Source: Dipteronia dyeriana (taxonomy: Eukaryota > Streptophyta > Magnoliopsida > Sapindales > Sapindaceae). Taken from it: DNA of 64,000 nucleotides. The notes under the pieces are model-generated. The model searched no databases, was not told the DNA's origin, and saw nothing but the letters and a program-made list of their open reading frames with translations. Where the stretch lies: contig CM065297.1 of assembly GCA_032871835.1 (NCBI GenBank), forward strand, positions 24,235,098-24,299,097. The letters run 5' to 3'. Shown piece after piece: positions 23,160 through 35,421 of this stretch. Positions within the stretch are counted from its first letter, which is position 1, and the number at the start of each line of letters is the position of its first letter. The position numbers and the translations under genes are program-made.

Positions 23160-25015
23160 ATGGCGGGAAGCAGAAACAGTTCTGGGGATATCCAAAAATC
23201 TCCAGATAATGTCCATATTGGCAGTAGTTCACGAGTTCTTGCCACAACCACTGAGAACCAACCAATATCTCTGGCGGGGATCCAACAAATCCCTTCGACC
23301 AGTAAAGACCTGACACGACGCTTCAGTGAGGTACTGCAACAGATGGTAGCAGGCGAGGTAAAGGAATGAGTTGATCTACTAGCTGCAGAAGAAGCACAAC
23401 CTCCTAATCCTCCACTCACAAGGCCTCATTCGGTGATAGTTGGGCCAGAACCAGATACACCAGAAGCTGGCAGGAACTCCGTTTCATTTAGTCAAGCAGG
23501 ACGTGGAACACCCGAAGAGGAGCAACCACGCCAAAGGCAGAGCCATGGTCAGATAGTCCAAGATAGTCACCACAAGCATGACCGACACAGGGATCGGTCG
23601 TCATCAGAGGAAAGTGATCGGCACCATCGTAAGCACCGTCACGGAACCATATGCTTGCAAGGATCAACCCATGAGACTCGACAACAAAGCGAAGATGAGC
23701 TTGAAAAAGGCATGACAGTCACTCGATGGTTAACCATCATGGAGATCCGGTGGGAGATAGAGACGTAATTTAGAGCCTGACACGAGAAGTTGAAAACACC
23801 AGGAGTCAAATGGATGAAATTATGGGTATAGTGACTTGTCTGACGACGATTCTGATAGTCCATTCACTAGGGACATCTTGCGAACCCCATTCCCAAAAAG
23901 ATTCAGGATGCCGCACGTGGAACAGTTCAAGAAGGATACGGATCCTAAAGAACAAATCAGACAGTATAAAAGTGTTATGGCTCAGTATGCCCACAACAAC
24001 CCCTTACTATGCCTCAACTTTCCATACACTCTAGGAGACACAGGCTCAAGATGGTTCGGAAGGTTGCCTCCAGCTAGCATCGAAAGTTTCTGTGAACTAA
24101 GCAGAACTTTCTCAAGACAATTTCTGGGTAACGTTCACATGAAAAAAATCAGTGGCTTGCCTTTCTCAGCTGAAACAAGAGAAACATAAGTCGTTGAAAA
24201 AATACCTGGGGAGATTCGGCCAGGCGGTATCAGAAATCGACAGTGCAAATGACGAAGCAATAATTGATGCATTCATAAACAACTTATAGAATGGACGACT
24301 ATCTTTTTACTTAAGAAGAGCCCGTCTAACCAAATATGCAAATATGATGGACATGGCAGGAGGATATGAACTGGTTAAAGAAGAAGCGTTATCCATGGGA
24401 GGATGCTACATGTACAGAGGAAAACCCGAAAAGGATGTCGAGTCAAAGGTACAGAACCAAAAGGGAAAACAAAAAGGAAACGGTAAAGAAAGAAGCAAGG
24501 ACTGAGGAAACGGGCGTAATGCTGACTAGACCACGAAGAAATTCTGAGGAAAATAAGTAAACTACACCCCTCTCAGAGAAAAGCAGGAAGAAATCCTGGT
24601 CATACTGGAAGAAAAGAATCTGGTAAAAGAGCCACGCCGACAGTGTCAGATTGCCCGATGAGATAAAATAAAATACTGTATATTCCACAAGGAAACCAGT
24701 CATGAGACTTCCAAGTGTTACCATATCAGTGATTACATAGAGACCCTCATTCGGGAAGGACACTTACAGGATATAATCTTGAAAAGGGATGAGATGCTAG
24801 AAAAAAATAAAGAGACTAGGGCATATCATAGCTCCGGTCGAAACCAAATGGCCAGGCCCAAGGCCAATGAAGTAATACACATGATCTTTGGAGGACCATC
24901 AACTGGAAGAAGTGACCGAGAGCTAACACAGGAAATCAAAGAAGTGGTTGAGGCAAGACAGAACTTTGACGTCAACTCTGTCGAACCAGACCCGAAAAGG
25001 GTAAAGGAAGGATGA
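23160..25015 (+). pseudogene. gag: Tat gag (capsid/nucleocapsid), broken
   Basis: The start ATG at 23160 opens MAGSRNSSGD. Reading must change frame several times because of stops (for example after residue 69 and near 23766). A low-complexity His/Arg-rich stretch (23570-23650) is followed by the retrotransposon Gag domain at about 23836-24300, with the motif RWFGRLPPASIESFCELS and then KYLGRFGQAVSEIDSANDEA. A knuckle-like CIFHKETSHETSKC follows near 24675-24716, the CxFHxxxxHxTxxC form seen in Tat Gags. The protein would coat element RNA in virus-like particles. The many interruptions show that it is not made intact. Confidence 0.85.
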
Positions 25016-25690
25016 GACCCAATAATATTCATAGAAGCTGACTCATATAGGGTCGATGTTCGACCAAATAATGCCTTGGTCATAAGTGCCCGAATTGGAC
25101 ACTGGGAAGTCAGGAGAATTTTAATAGACAATGGTAGTTTAGCAGATATTCTCAATGTAGCTGTTTACGACCAGCTGAGATAGGACCGAAAGAATTTACA
25201 GCCTTTTCATACCCCCCTCAAAAGGTTTGGGGGAATTGAGGTCAGGTCACTTGGAACGGCAAAGTTACCCGTAAAAATTGGATTCGCACATTGTCAGAAA
25301 ACAGTATTACTCGATTTCGTAGTAGTAGACTTAGATAATTGGCCTTATAATACATTGTTAGGTCGGCCATTCTTGAATAAAACTAAGGCCGTAACAGCTA
25401 CTTACGCTTTAATGATCAAATTCCCGATCGAACAGAGGGTCAGAGTAGTCAAGAGGTCCTAGAAGATGGTTCAAAGAGCTAATCTGTCAATTTACAAAGA
25501 TAGAGACAATGGTGGACAAGTATGCACTATAACACAACTAAATACGAACAAAGAGTCACTATCGTTCGAATTTGACCCAAGGGAAAAACTGAAGGAGTCC
25601 AAAAATGAACCGGTCGAAGAAATAATCTTGAAAGAAGATGAACCAGATAAGAAGATCAAGATAGGGGCCAATTAAGAAGGGAAAGTTAAA
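25016..25690 (+). pseudogene. Tat aspartic protease, inactive
   Basis: Frames carry a retropepsin-like domain: RRILIDNGSLADIL near 25112-25152 holds the active-site position, but DTG/DSG has become DNG. The phrase YNTLLGRPFLNK (about 25348-25383) matches the LLGRxFL element near the C-terminus of Tat proteases. Stops occur at about 25013, 25183 and 25459. The protease would have cut the Gag-Pol precursor. Confidence 0.85.
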
Positions 25691-26590
25691 CAAAGCCTCA
25701 CTGTTCTGCTCAAAGAGTACAAGGATGTGTTCATCTGGAGTCATGAAGACACGGTCAGGATAGATGTCCGAATAATATATCACCATATCGTGGTAGACCC
25801 GAATGTAAAACAAGTAATACAAAATAGAAGGTCATTCTATCTCAAAAGAAGCCAGGCAATCAAGCAGGAAGTGGAGAAGTTACTCGCTGTAGGGTTAATT
25901 AAAGAGATCAGCTACCCTCAATAGGTAGCTAATGTAGTCCTCGTCCAAAAGAAAAATGGTCAGTGGAGAATGTGCGTAGATTTCATAGATTTGAATAAAG
26001 TATGCCCAAAAGACAGTTTTCCATTACCAAGGATAGACCAACTGGTTGATGCCACCTCCAGCCACAAATTACTTAGTTTTTTAGACGCCTACTCAGGATA
26101 TAATCAAATCTGGATGAATAAGGCTGACGAAGAAAAAATGGTGTTCACAACTAATCAGGGCTTATACTGTTACACAGTAATGCTCTTCGGGTTAAAAAAT
26201 ACAGGGGCAATATACCAAAGGTTGGTGAATAGAATCTTCGCACGTCAAAATGGAAGTTTACATAGATGCCATGTTGACCAAGAGAATCTTGGTAGACAGG
26301 CATACCTCAGACCTGCAAGAGACATTCGACGTTTTGAGGAGATACCAAATGAAGTTGAATCCGAACAAGTGCCTATTTGGAGTTCCTTCTGGAAGGTTTC
26401 TGGGTTTCCAAGTTCACCAAAGGGGAATCGAAGTAAATCCTGAAAAGATCCAAGCCATACAAAAAATGACCTCACCAAGGACACTAAAAGAAGTGCAGCG
26501 CTTAACAGGATGCTTAGCTTCCTTGGGTAGATTCATCTCAAAGGCCATAAACAAATGTGCTCCCTTTTTTAAAGTGATTAAAAAAGGAAA
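25691..26590 (+). pseudogene. Tat reverse transcriptase, inactive
   Basis: RT blocks are clear: KRSQAIKQEVEKLLAVGLIKE (25849-25911), VLVQKKNGQWRMCVDFIDLN (25936-25995), SFLDAYSGYNQIWM (26077-26118), FTTNQGLYCYTVMLFGLKNT (26142-26202). A frameshift near 26245 moves the reading to the next block, MEVYIDAML (26250-26276), where the catalytic YxDD is YIDA, so the second metal-binding Asp is lost. The thumb and connection follow (GIEVNPEKIQAI, LTGCLASLGRFIS). Stops at 25923 and 26592 add to the damage. Confidence 0.93.
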
Positions 26591-26995
26591 ATGATTTGAA
26601 TGGAACGAAGAATGCGACCAGTCATTCTTAAAAATCAAAGAGTACCTAGGGCAAGCTCCCATCCTATCAAAACCGAAAATGGGAGAGATACTCCACTTGT
26701 ACTTATCAATTATAGAATTAGCAGCAAGCTCAGTTCTAGTCAGAACAGAAGATGGAGTACAGAGGCCGGTGTACTATACCAGCAAGACACTTTTACCAGC
26801 CGAAACCAGGTATTCACAAGCAAAAAAAATGGCCCTAGCATTGGTTTCAGCAGCAAGAAAGCTAAGGCCATACTTTCAGGCTCATACAATCCAGGTTCTC
26901 ACCAACTGCCCACTTAAGAAAATTTTACAGAAGCCATAAATTTTAGGAAGACTGACCAAACAGGAAATCAAGCTAAGTGAATTCGATATCCAGTA
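26591..26995 (+). pseudogene. Tat RNase H (first, retroviral-type), relic
   Basis: Following the RT, FEWNEECDQSFLKIKEYL introduces the RNase H part. LHLYLSIIELAASSVLVR (about 26695-26748) is the first strand of the fold, where the catalytic Asp has become Ser. VQRPVYYTSKTLLPAETRYS and KMALALVSAARKLRPYFQAH (26827-26886) give later motifs. In Tat elements this copy is usually degenerate because the second RNase H takes over. Confidence 0.85.
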
Positions 26996-27026
26996 CATCC
27001 CCAGGAAATCTCTCAAAGGCCAAGCA

Positions 27027-27551
27027 GTGGAGGATTTTATAGCAGAATTCACAGAACCAAACCTGGAAGTAAAAAAGATGTTGGGTAAAAGTTTCCCTAG
27101 GAAATTATATGTCGATAGCTCTTCAAACACTCACGACAGCGGGGCAGGGATTGTAGTATGCACCCCTGAAGGAGATGATGTCGAGTGTTCCACGAGATTC
27201 GACTTTAAAGCAACAAATAATCAAGCCGAGTATGAGGCGCTACTAGTTGAACTCAGAGTTTGCATAGCCCTCGGAGATGACGAGGTCGAGATATTTAGTG
27301 ATTCACAGGTAGTCGTCAACCAAATCCTGAACGAATACCAAGCCAGAGATGAAGGTATGATAGCTTATCGTGACATAGCAAAACAGCTCCTTCAGAAATT
27401 CAAAGAATATAAGATTGCCCAGATCCCTAGGGAGGAGAATGAAAAGGCAGATGCTTTGTCCAAGCTAGCATTAGCAACAACCACAATTAGGCCAAAAACT
27501 ATTTCGGTCGCACATCTCCTCAAACCGAGCACAGCAGAGCCAATAAACTAA
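27027..27551 (+). pseudogene. Tat archaeal-type RNase H (aRNH)
   Basis: A 174-residue open stretch contains a second RNase H: KLYVDSSSNTHDSGAGIVV (first Asp), NNQAEYEALLVELRVCI (Glu), EVEIFSDSQVVVNQI (second Asp) and EENEKADALSKLA (last Asp). All four acidic residues appear to be present. Presence of this extra domain is diagnostic for the Tat lineage within Ty3/gypsy. This is the best preserved domain of the element, though it is not connected to a functional polyprotein. Confidence 0.93.
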
Positions 27552-27559
27552 ATTTTTTT

Positions 27560-28800
27560 AGAAATGCGAACACCGTCAGACGGTTGGATGACTCAGCTAA
27601 AAAGGTTCCTGGAAAAAGGCATGCTCCCGGAAGATCCTCTACAAGCCAAACGTATCAGGTATCAGTCAGCAAGATACATACTGATCGGAGGAGAACTATA
27701 CAGAAGGGGGTTTTCCCGAACACTCTAATGATGTGTATCAGAAGAAGATGCATATCAGATATTACAGGAAATCCACGGTGGAGTATGTGGAAACCATACT
27801 GAGGGTAAAAGTTTAGCACACAAGGTAGTCAGGCAAGGTTATTATTGACCCACTTTATTCTCATATGCATAATGATATTCATAGATCTGCAATACTTGCC
27901 AAAGGATTGCTAATGATATCCGACAACCCCCTGAACAACTTAGCAACCTTACGTCTCCGTGGCCATTTTCCATGTGGGGCTTGGGCTTAATTGGCCCAAT
28001 GCCAGCTAGGACAGGGGGTGGAGCGAAGCATGCAATAGCAGCCGTTAACTATTTCTCGAAGTGGGCAGAAGCTGAAGCATTAGTGAATATCACAGAAGCA
28101 AATTCCATAAATTTCGTGAAGAAAAATATACTCTATAGGTTTGGAGTCCCAAACACTACCATCACTTACAATGACACCCAGTTCGATAACCTGAAATTCA
28201 GACAGCTATGCAAAGAGTACCAAATTGCCAATTACAATGCAACACCTGCCCACCCTCAAACAAACGGGCAAGCTGAAGAAGTAAACAAAATCATCAAGCA
28301 TACACTCAAAGCAAAGCTAGATGCCAAGAAAGGAAGTTGGGTTGAAAAACTTCCAGAAGTATTATGGGCATATCGGACGACAACAAGAACTTTAACAAGA
28401 GAGACTCCATTCACTTTAGCATTTGGAACAGAAGCTGTTATCCCCATAGTAACATCATATGCATCACCCAGAGTCAGGCTATATAATGAAGATCAGAATG
28501 TTGATATGCTATTACAAAGTCTAGATGAGCTAGAAGAGAAAAGGGAGAAGTCCCGAATACGAAATATGGCATATCAACAAAGAGTAACTCGCCACTACAA
28601 TTCTCATGTTCGAGTTAGGAAATTCCAACTAGGAGACCTGGTACTTAGAAAAGTGTCATTGAATACAAAAAACAAAGCTGCAGGTTCCTTGACTGACAAG
28701 TGGGAAGACCCATACAAAATTGAAAGAGTAGCTGGCCATGGAGCATAATGGATTGCACGACTAGATGAAGGGGTCTTACCCTGACCATGGAACGTCCAAT
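27560..28800 (+). pseudogene. Tat integrase, inactive
   Basis: The N-terminal HHCC zinc region is readable but split by frameshifts and stops between 27560 and 27970 (EIHGGVCGNH..., CNTCQRI). The core follows in a 258-residue stretch (27972-28748). The first Asp position reads WGLGLIGPMP (Gly in place of Asp), the second reads TITYNDTQFDN (Asp shifted or lost), and the Glu region HPQTNGQAEEVNKII is kept. The C-terminal part has KFQLGDLVLRKVS and DKWEDPYKIERV, and there is no chromodomain. The enzyme would insert element DNA; it has lost at least one metal-binding residue. Confidence 0.93.
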
Positions 28801-28859
28801 ACTTGAAGATTTTCTATCCTTAAAATTTTGTTTCCTTTTTAGTTAGGATAATTTTAGTC

Positions 28860-29720
28860 AGGTCAATTATTAGCTTTGAAATTTAATTCATTATTGGTTT
28901 TGCAGTTATAAATAAAAGTCAAACTCGGGATTTCCGAAATATAAAGCATGACAATAAGAACATATGAGAGACGAACATGATAATAAGAACATGCAAATAG
29001 AATACTCGGGACCATTAACTCTTGAATGGGAGGAGAAGCTCGAAGGAGCACGCCAGCCGAACAAGGTCAGTCGACCTTAGCAAAAAGGCAAACCCGATGC
29101 ACCAGATTCTGGAGAACTACTCGGGGTGCTGTCGAGAAAAATTCCGATGAAATGCACAGCTGTGTTAAGCGGTTTGAAAAGTTTAACAATTCGGCAAACT
29201 CTTGCACAGACACAACTGGGGAGACGTCCTTGGTAATGTGTGAGGACTCGAACATATGATCATGGTGAGCCTTGATGTAATGTTTGGGTAATAACCCGAG
29301 TATGAAATACGAGTAAATCTACTCGCTTGTTTCAAGATGGCTCGGTTAATATTAGCTAGTTTAATAAGATACTTGGCACAAAAAGATTGCATTAGCAAGT
29401 TTAATAAGATACTTGGCACAAGGATTACATTATCCCGTTTAATAAGATACTTGACATAAAGATTGCATTAGCCAGTTTAATAAGATACTTGGCACAAGGA
29501 TTGCATTAGCCAGTTTAAAGATTTGGCAGTGATCGCGTTAGCCAGTTCAATAAGATTCTCGGCGTTAGAAGCGACTCCAAATAATAAAACCAAGTTATAA
29601 GATATTCGGTACTCAGTGGAATTTCTTGAGCAATGAGTTGGATTAAACCACTTGATTTTCTGAATTACAGTTTTAACATAAAATTTTATTGATAAAAATC
29701 TTTACAAAGGTGAATCTTTA
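28860..29720 (+). other. Tat 3' non-coding region with short tandem repeats
   Basis: No sense-strand gene is visible. Between about 29356 and 29567 there are four good and two weak copies of a 38-40-bp unit based on AGTTTAATAAGATACTTGGC. Such arrays are common in the 3' untranslated region of Tat elements. Confidence 0.8.
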
Positions 29721-29749
29721 CAAAGATGACTTAAGGCTGGGAGGAGGAC

Positions 29750-32636
29750 TTGGAACTCTTGCCGATGCTCGGGTCGGGCAAGTAATTGTGTCGATCAAAT
29801 CATTCATCTATTTGCTGTTATCTTTTCCAGGGATTGGGCCAACATCAGACACTAAACCTTCTACGCCGGGTTCCGGACTGGCATAAAAGGTCGAGAGAGA
29901 GTGCTCTGATGGAACCTTCAAATGCACTCTCATGGAACCTTCAAATGCATAGGATAGGGCTCTTTACCTCGACTGCGGCAATAAGCTCTCCACTCATTCA
30001 ACTAAGTCTGAAGAGATTCCAGGGACCGGTCCACGTGATTCTTGATCGACAGTTTCCAGTTGGTTCGGGCTTTTTCAATTGCCCGATTCTTGACCTTAAA
30101 AAATTTGCTAGCTGAAACTAACCCTCGCTGAAATTATCGAAGGAGAAGGGCGTCATAAGAAGGGGATCTTTTAAAATGATCGACTCCCTGGGCTTCAAGT
30201 TCCAGCCAGGCCTCCTTGGATAGGGACTCGACCATTAAAGCTTGGCGTTCCAAGTCTTTGATCTTCTACTCATAGGACGACTTGGACTGCTCTGCTTCAT
30301 GTTCAGCTTTGAGCATCGATTCCTGGGCAGAAGACAATAATTTTTGAAGCGACATAGCTTTCTCCTCTGCCAAAGAAGCTCTTTCCTTGGCCTCTACTTG
30401 CTTGGCCAAACAGTGGTCGGCAAACATCTGGGCAGAACCCACCTCCTTTTGATAAGCCAATTCAACCTGAGTACGGCTATCCTCACTCTCCTTCAGTTGA
30501 GTTTCAAGACGCCTTATTCGATCAGCTTGATGTTGTTACCTCTGAACCAGCTTAGCAAACTCGGCCACCATCTACAGGGAAGTTTAATTAAAAATCAAAC
30601 AAACAAGACAATAAAAAAGAGTTGGGAATAAAACTTACATAAGATATGTCGTTGAAAATATTCTGAAGGCAGCTCGATAAAGAGGCTTCCCTGAAATGGA
30701 TCCAGTGATTATCCTTGATGAAAGCCCGACCAGATGACATCGCTCTCAACATATCCTGGGGATAAAGATAGAAAGGACCTCCTGAAGGTTCAGCCCTTAC
30801 ATCTTTAACATCGGGAGGGAAGGAGCCTCTATTCGGGTTAGAAGTTTCCGCTCCTGCTGATATTTCAACATGAACGTTCGGGGGAATCTTGGCCTTGGTA
30901 TCTTTTTCACTTGAGTCAATGAATGAAACTACCTGAGGGACTTTATGAGGATGAGCAGAAGAATCGACCGTTTTCTGTTTCTCAACCTGAGTACGGTGGA
31001 AGTAGAGATCAACTGTAGGGACTTTCTATTCAACATCCCGGAAGGACTCAAAAAAGTCAGGATCTATATTTACTTATCTATCAGAGGTTTTATCTCCATC
31101 CTCGGAACTCAACCGCTCGGTAGGAACCTCAACCGGGGAGCTCGACTCACCGGGCTCTTCACCAAGACCATCACTTTACTTCATCCCATATTTAGGCAAT
31201 TTTCGAGTGTGGTCAACTGGGCCGCTCAGACCACTAGATTCCCCTATGGTCGAATGGATGACTTTCTCGAGGACGTACTCAGGGATCCCTACTTCAGCCT
31301 CTTTAGTTTTTTCATCCGACTCAGGCGGGGCAATACCTTTCTTGCTTTGAAAAGAAGCTTCGTTTTGGCTCACCTAAAGGATTGATTTCACCTGGAGAGC
31401 TTGGATGTCGCAGACGATGTCCGAGTCATACACTTAAAAAAAAGTGATAAAAAGAATCGAGTCAGAATATAAAAAGCAACATTTAAAAAAGGGGGGTAGG
31501 AAGATCACTTACATCGCCTGCGGTAGCCTAAAATCTGGCTAAAGAAGTCGAGATCTATCAACTTCTTCTCATTTAAAAGATAAGACCTGCTCTTTTTTTC
31601 TAAAGTGCGAACTGCAGCCCGAGCAAATCTTGTCAGCTCAGTATCGCAAAATTCAAGTTTTTTCTTGTTCCATACATCAGGAGAACAGAAAAAATTGGGA
31701 ACCTTTAGCACCGTTCGATTCTCCCCTGCCAAAAGAGTAACTTGAAGTCAAAGGTTCCCTCCGGTAAAAAACCAACTGTTCTTTCAGTACTTGTTGGACG
31801 AAGGGAATCATCATACAAAGCCCCTCTTTTTGGCACCATCAGAGGTGTCAACTCCCAGATTCACTTTTGTGGCGGATTAGACATGAGAAAATTAGTCCTT
31901 GTTCGACCAGATTGCCTTAGTGTGTAGAAGTGCCTGATTTCACTCGGGGAAGGTGGCGATAGGTTCATCCGGCTCAAAATATGCCAAATGCAAATAAAGA
32001 TCTTGTAGCTGTTCGGGGCCAGTTGGGCTGGAGCGATCCCTGCTTCAACTAGAAACTAGGCAATTAACGACTGAAGAGGAAGAGTGACACCGCAACAAAG
32101 CATGGACCCATAAATTGCCACCATGCCCGGGGGAGGGTTCCATACGGCTCTATCACAGGCAGGAGACAGTGTAACTGAGTCATCCAAGTCAAATCGAGCA
32201 TGATACTTCTCGATCTCATCTTCCCCGACCACATTCGGCTCTGCATCATGCCCACACGGGCGATCGACTGCAAAAGAGAGACTAGATTTTCTAAACTCCT
32301 CTTCAACGTCCTTTTTATCAATAATTTGTTCCCTGAATCGAACGTTGCCCGAGTTTTGTTTATGGACTTCACTTTTACTTTGATGTTTCCCTATCCTCGA
32401 TCGAAGATGTACCCTGTGATCAGAAACGATAGATTCAAAACTAGATGATTCAGAACTAGATTCAGAACCAAACGGGTGTCACGGTAAAGCCCAAAAATGT
32501 CAACATCTAAAAAAGGAGGTTCATCAGGAGGGATTTCCCCCAAAAATCTACGAGCGCCAGAAACCAGTTGAAAATCTCCAAGATCAAACGCTTCGAGAGC
32601 TATAGTAAAAAGATGATGATGGGAAGATGGATCCAT
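29750..32636 (-). pseudogene. Tat antisense gene (aORF), broken
   Basis: The gene runs against the retrotransposon. It starts at an ATG at 32636 with MDPSSHHHLFTIALEAFDLG. A conserved block follows at about 32050-32110 (MLCCGVTLPL, then VEAGIAPAQLAPNSYKI), then ERTVGFLPEGTFDFK near 31750 and NKKKLEFCDTELTRFARAAV near 31660. It ends in an Ala/Glu/Lys-rich coiled coil (KERASLAEEKAMSLQKLLSS, 30460-30266) and KRSPSYDALLLR near 30150. Stops and frameshifts occur throughout. Antisense genes of this kind are known in Tat elements (Grande, Retand and relatives); their role is not settled. The copy at 40837 shares start, middle block and order. Confidence 0.85.
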
Positions 32637-32769
32637 TAAAAATAACCTTTTGAGTGAAGAAACCTGTTGTAGAAACTTCAGCGGGGACTAAAGGATTTCT
32701 GTGCAAAGAAGTCTGGGTTGGAAATTTCTGGTTTGAATTTGTGAAAATAAACCAAAGCAACCCCGTTCA

Positions 32770-32790
32770 ATGGAGTATTTAAAGGGACAA
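32770..32790 (-). promoter_or_regulatory. Putative promoter of the Tat antisense gene
   Basis: On the minus strand CCCTTTAAATACTCC lies about 140 bp before the ATG at 32636, with a gene-like leader between them. The other Tat copy has TATATATA in a similar place. A TATA-box role is an inference. Confidence 0.45.
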
Positions 32791-33130
32791 TAACACGAAA
32801 CCCTAGTGTCTTAAGAAACGGGAAAAATAAAAATAGATTTGATGACGAAGGCGGCGCACTAGCAGAGACATAGGTCGTTTCTCATAAATGGTATCGAGAA
32901 ATGAAATGGTAGAAGACACGTGTTAAGAGAAGAACTGACCAAGACCGTCAAGACTCTAAAACGTCGCAATCATTGAGATCTCGCATGAGGAGGCAAATTA
33001 AATTTACATTGTCACCATTAAGAAACATCTTTATGACAAAACATTCATTAACGTAAAAGATTGAAGGGTTGATTAAAATACTTTCGCCTGGAACGAATCC
33101 CTATTCGGTAAAAATATTTTAAGGTGGTAT

Positions 33131-34018
33131 TGTCATATGTAAATTTTATCAGATGTACACATCATTGACAAAGAAGATAAAATTGTCATGTGGACATCCG
33201 AATAGGCATTTAGAAAATATCCGGCAAGATATCATCAAAGAAGAGGAACCCGAGTAAGTATAAAAACAAGTATTGAGCAAACCTACTCGGGATCAGTTGA
33301 CGTCATATTCTACTCGGGATCAGTTGATGTCACTCGATATCGACTGATGTCATGTTCTACTCGGGATCAGATGACATCTTTCGGTATCAGTTGAGGTCGT
33401 GTTCTACTCGGGACAAATATGAAGAAACCCAAATAAAGAAGCCCAGCACATAACTCGTATACGAACCAAGAATCATGTTAAAATATGCAAAGATATTCGT
33501 GTCGAAGAAGAATTTCAAGAAGAATAGAATACCAAACAGGAAAAAGGTTCCAAATCAGGCAACAATTTTTTTTCTTCAAAAAGACTACGCATTTGTAAGG
33601 AAATAAGTCCTAACTGGACTATATCACTAGTCCTATTCGATCTCTATACAAATCTCCAAAATAAGAAAGAAGACAGACTACTCCAAAGAAGTAACTAATC
33701 ATAATTAAATATAAAAATCTTTCATTACTTGTACAAAAAGGATTAGGGTTCTATGCACATATAAATAGACCCAAAATCTTGTCATAAAAATATAGAAAAA
33801 GATAGAAAACAAAGAGAGATCGAGAGTTGTAAATCTTTATTTCAGTAGTGGATTTTTTCTCAGTTGTTTGTTCAACTACCCGTGGATGTTTCTCTGATCA
33901 CTGGAGTTTTACCACGTAAAACTTGTGTCCAATTACATTCTTCTTCTCTTTCTTTTTGAGATCACAGCTAAAATCCAATCTTGTTGACTTTATCATACAT
34001 CAGGAAATCGACTCAACA
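33131..34018 (+). repeat. 3' LTR of the Tat element
   Basis: A direct copy of the left LTR, beginning TGTCATATGTAAATTTTATC and ending GACTCAACA. The short tandem units based on CTACTCGGGATCAG (33281-33412) are arranged differently from those in the left LTR, which explains most of the 18-bp length difference. Confidence 0.93.
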
Positions 34019-34340
34019 AACTTAATTTAATTATATCTATTTTCTAGGTAAATGTGTCATATTTATTTGATATGAGTTGTTTGTTTTTTGGTATTGTGAA
34101 TATGTTTTTTGTTTCTCAGTATTTAAGTGCATATTGTGTTGAGTGACTTTATAAGAGTCTATGAGCTTTAAACCTTTAAAAATAATTATCTTTATTAACA
34201 TATTCTTCTGTTGTATGTAAAAAAATGGTTGAACTTTATGTTAACGGATATATGTATAATTATAATTTTTTTTGTATAAATAATTAATGTTTCTAATGAA
34301 TAGTTTCTTTAGACTTCTTATAATTATTTTAATATTTCAG

Positions 34341-34605
34341 GACTAATTAAGTTATAACATATGATGGATTAGTCTTGGATGTTGAGTGATAGAACGTCAA
34401 AGGAATATGAGATTATGGTTGAGAAATTTATAGAATTTTCCATACTTCATTATGAAAATACTAACTTAATAAGATGTCCATATCAGTTTTGTGGAAATTT
34501 GAAGTTTCAGTCACCTAGAAAAGTAGAAAACCATTTATTTGTTAAGGGTATTGACAAGAGTTACCAAATTTGGACTTAGCATAGAGATGTTCCTAGTATG
34601 GGAGA
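34341..34605 (+). pseudogene. Transposase-associated domain exon of the CACTA-type element
   Basis: An acceptor-like TTTCAG precedes 34341. The readable part is SWMLSDRTSKEYEIMVEKFI (from 34373), then a Cys/His pattern RCPYQFCGN...VENHLFVKGI. The spacing W...F..F...RCPxxxC...V..HL...G is that of the transposase-associated domain (Pfam Transpos_assoc) which opens CACTA TNP2-like proteins. The expected Met-Asp-x-Ser-Trp start reads MMD-stop-SW, so a stop (34370-34372) removes the beginning. A solo LTR interrupts it at 34610. Confidence 0.8.
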
Positions 34606-34609
34606 AATA

Positions 34610-35416
34610 TGTTAGGTTTTGGCTCGTATTCTCAAGTGAACCCAATGTTAACCAAACAAAACTCAATTGATGTGGAGCTTCCAGGAGATGTGGGATAACG
34701 TTTGGAAGTTGAAGATGGAGTTTGAGGGAGGCTTGAAGACTGAAAGAATAGATGAAAATAGGAAAGGTGTTTTCTTATGGAAGTTTTTGTGCTATCAGAT
34801 TAGGAAAGTCCTGGACTTGAAGGAAAATGATTTCTCCTTAACAAGAAGACTTGCCATAAATAGGAAATAGTATTTATGTGGAACAAGCAATTCTTATACA
34901 TTTAGGAGTAGGATTTCCTCTTATATTAAACTCCCTGTAACTAGTATAAATAGACCTTGTATCTAGGTTATTTTGAGTGGAGAAAAAAGAACACCATGTA
35001 ACATCAGAGAGTAGTAGAGAGATTCGAGTGAGAGACCGGTGGGAATATCCGGGGAGGGATCTAAGGGAATATCAGAGGATCAAGTAAGAGATCCGTGGGT
35101 GATATTCAGGGGAGACCTAGGGGAAACTGTGAGGTTCTTGATGAGGATCTTGTGAGTGTGGTTTGGGGTTTGGGTGTGAGAGAGAATCCTGGAATATATG
35201 GTTGTAACAATTTGTCATATAGTGGAATTTTCTCTGTCGTCTTGACGGCCCGTGGTTTTTTATCCGATTTGGGTTTTATACGTATATCTTGTGTTGTGAT
35301 TAGTTTATTTTCTCTCATCTATTTTTTTCTGCTATTGACGCTATTAATTGCTATGAGTTATGAGCATATATTAGGCACGACGATTTCACATTCATCGGTT
35401 CCGAAAATCTCCAACA
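34610..35416 (+). mobile_element. Solo LTR, copia-like, with TSD AAATA
   Basis: It starts TGTTAGGTTTTGGCTCG and ends GAAAATCTCCAACA. AAATA lies on both sides (34605-34609 and 35417-35421). TATAAATAGACC near 34954 is a good TATA box. A related truncated copy starts at 39511. No internal region is present. Confidence 0.9.
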
Positions 35417-35421
35417 AAATA

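Larger units (their letters stand above)
22244..34018 (+). mobile_element. Ty3/gypsy Tat (Retand-type) retrotransposon, full length, degenerate
   Basis: Two LTRs (870 and 888 bp) bound an interior with, in order, gag, protease, reverse transcriptase, RNase H, a second archaeal-type RNase H, integrase, and then a 3' region with an antisense gene. This order, with dual RNase H and antisense ORF and no chromodomain, marks the Tat lineage. In the first 63 bases the LTRs differ at 3 positions, so the insertion is relatively young for this window. All genes carry stops or lost catalytic residues. The flanks are AAACC and AACTT, so no clean target duplication remains, but the flanking duplication at 21.6 kb confirms the join. 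Confidence 0.93.
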
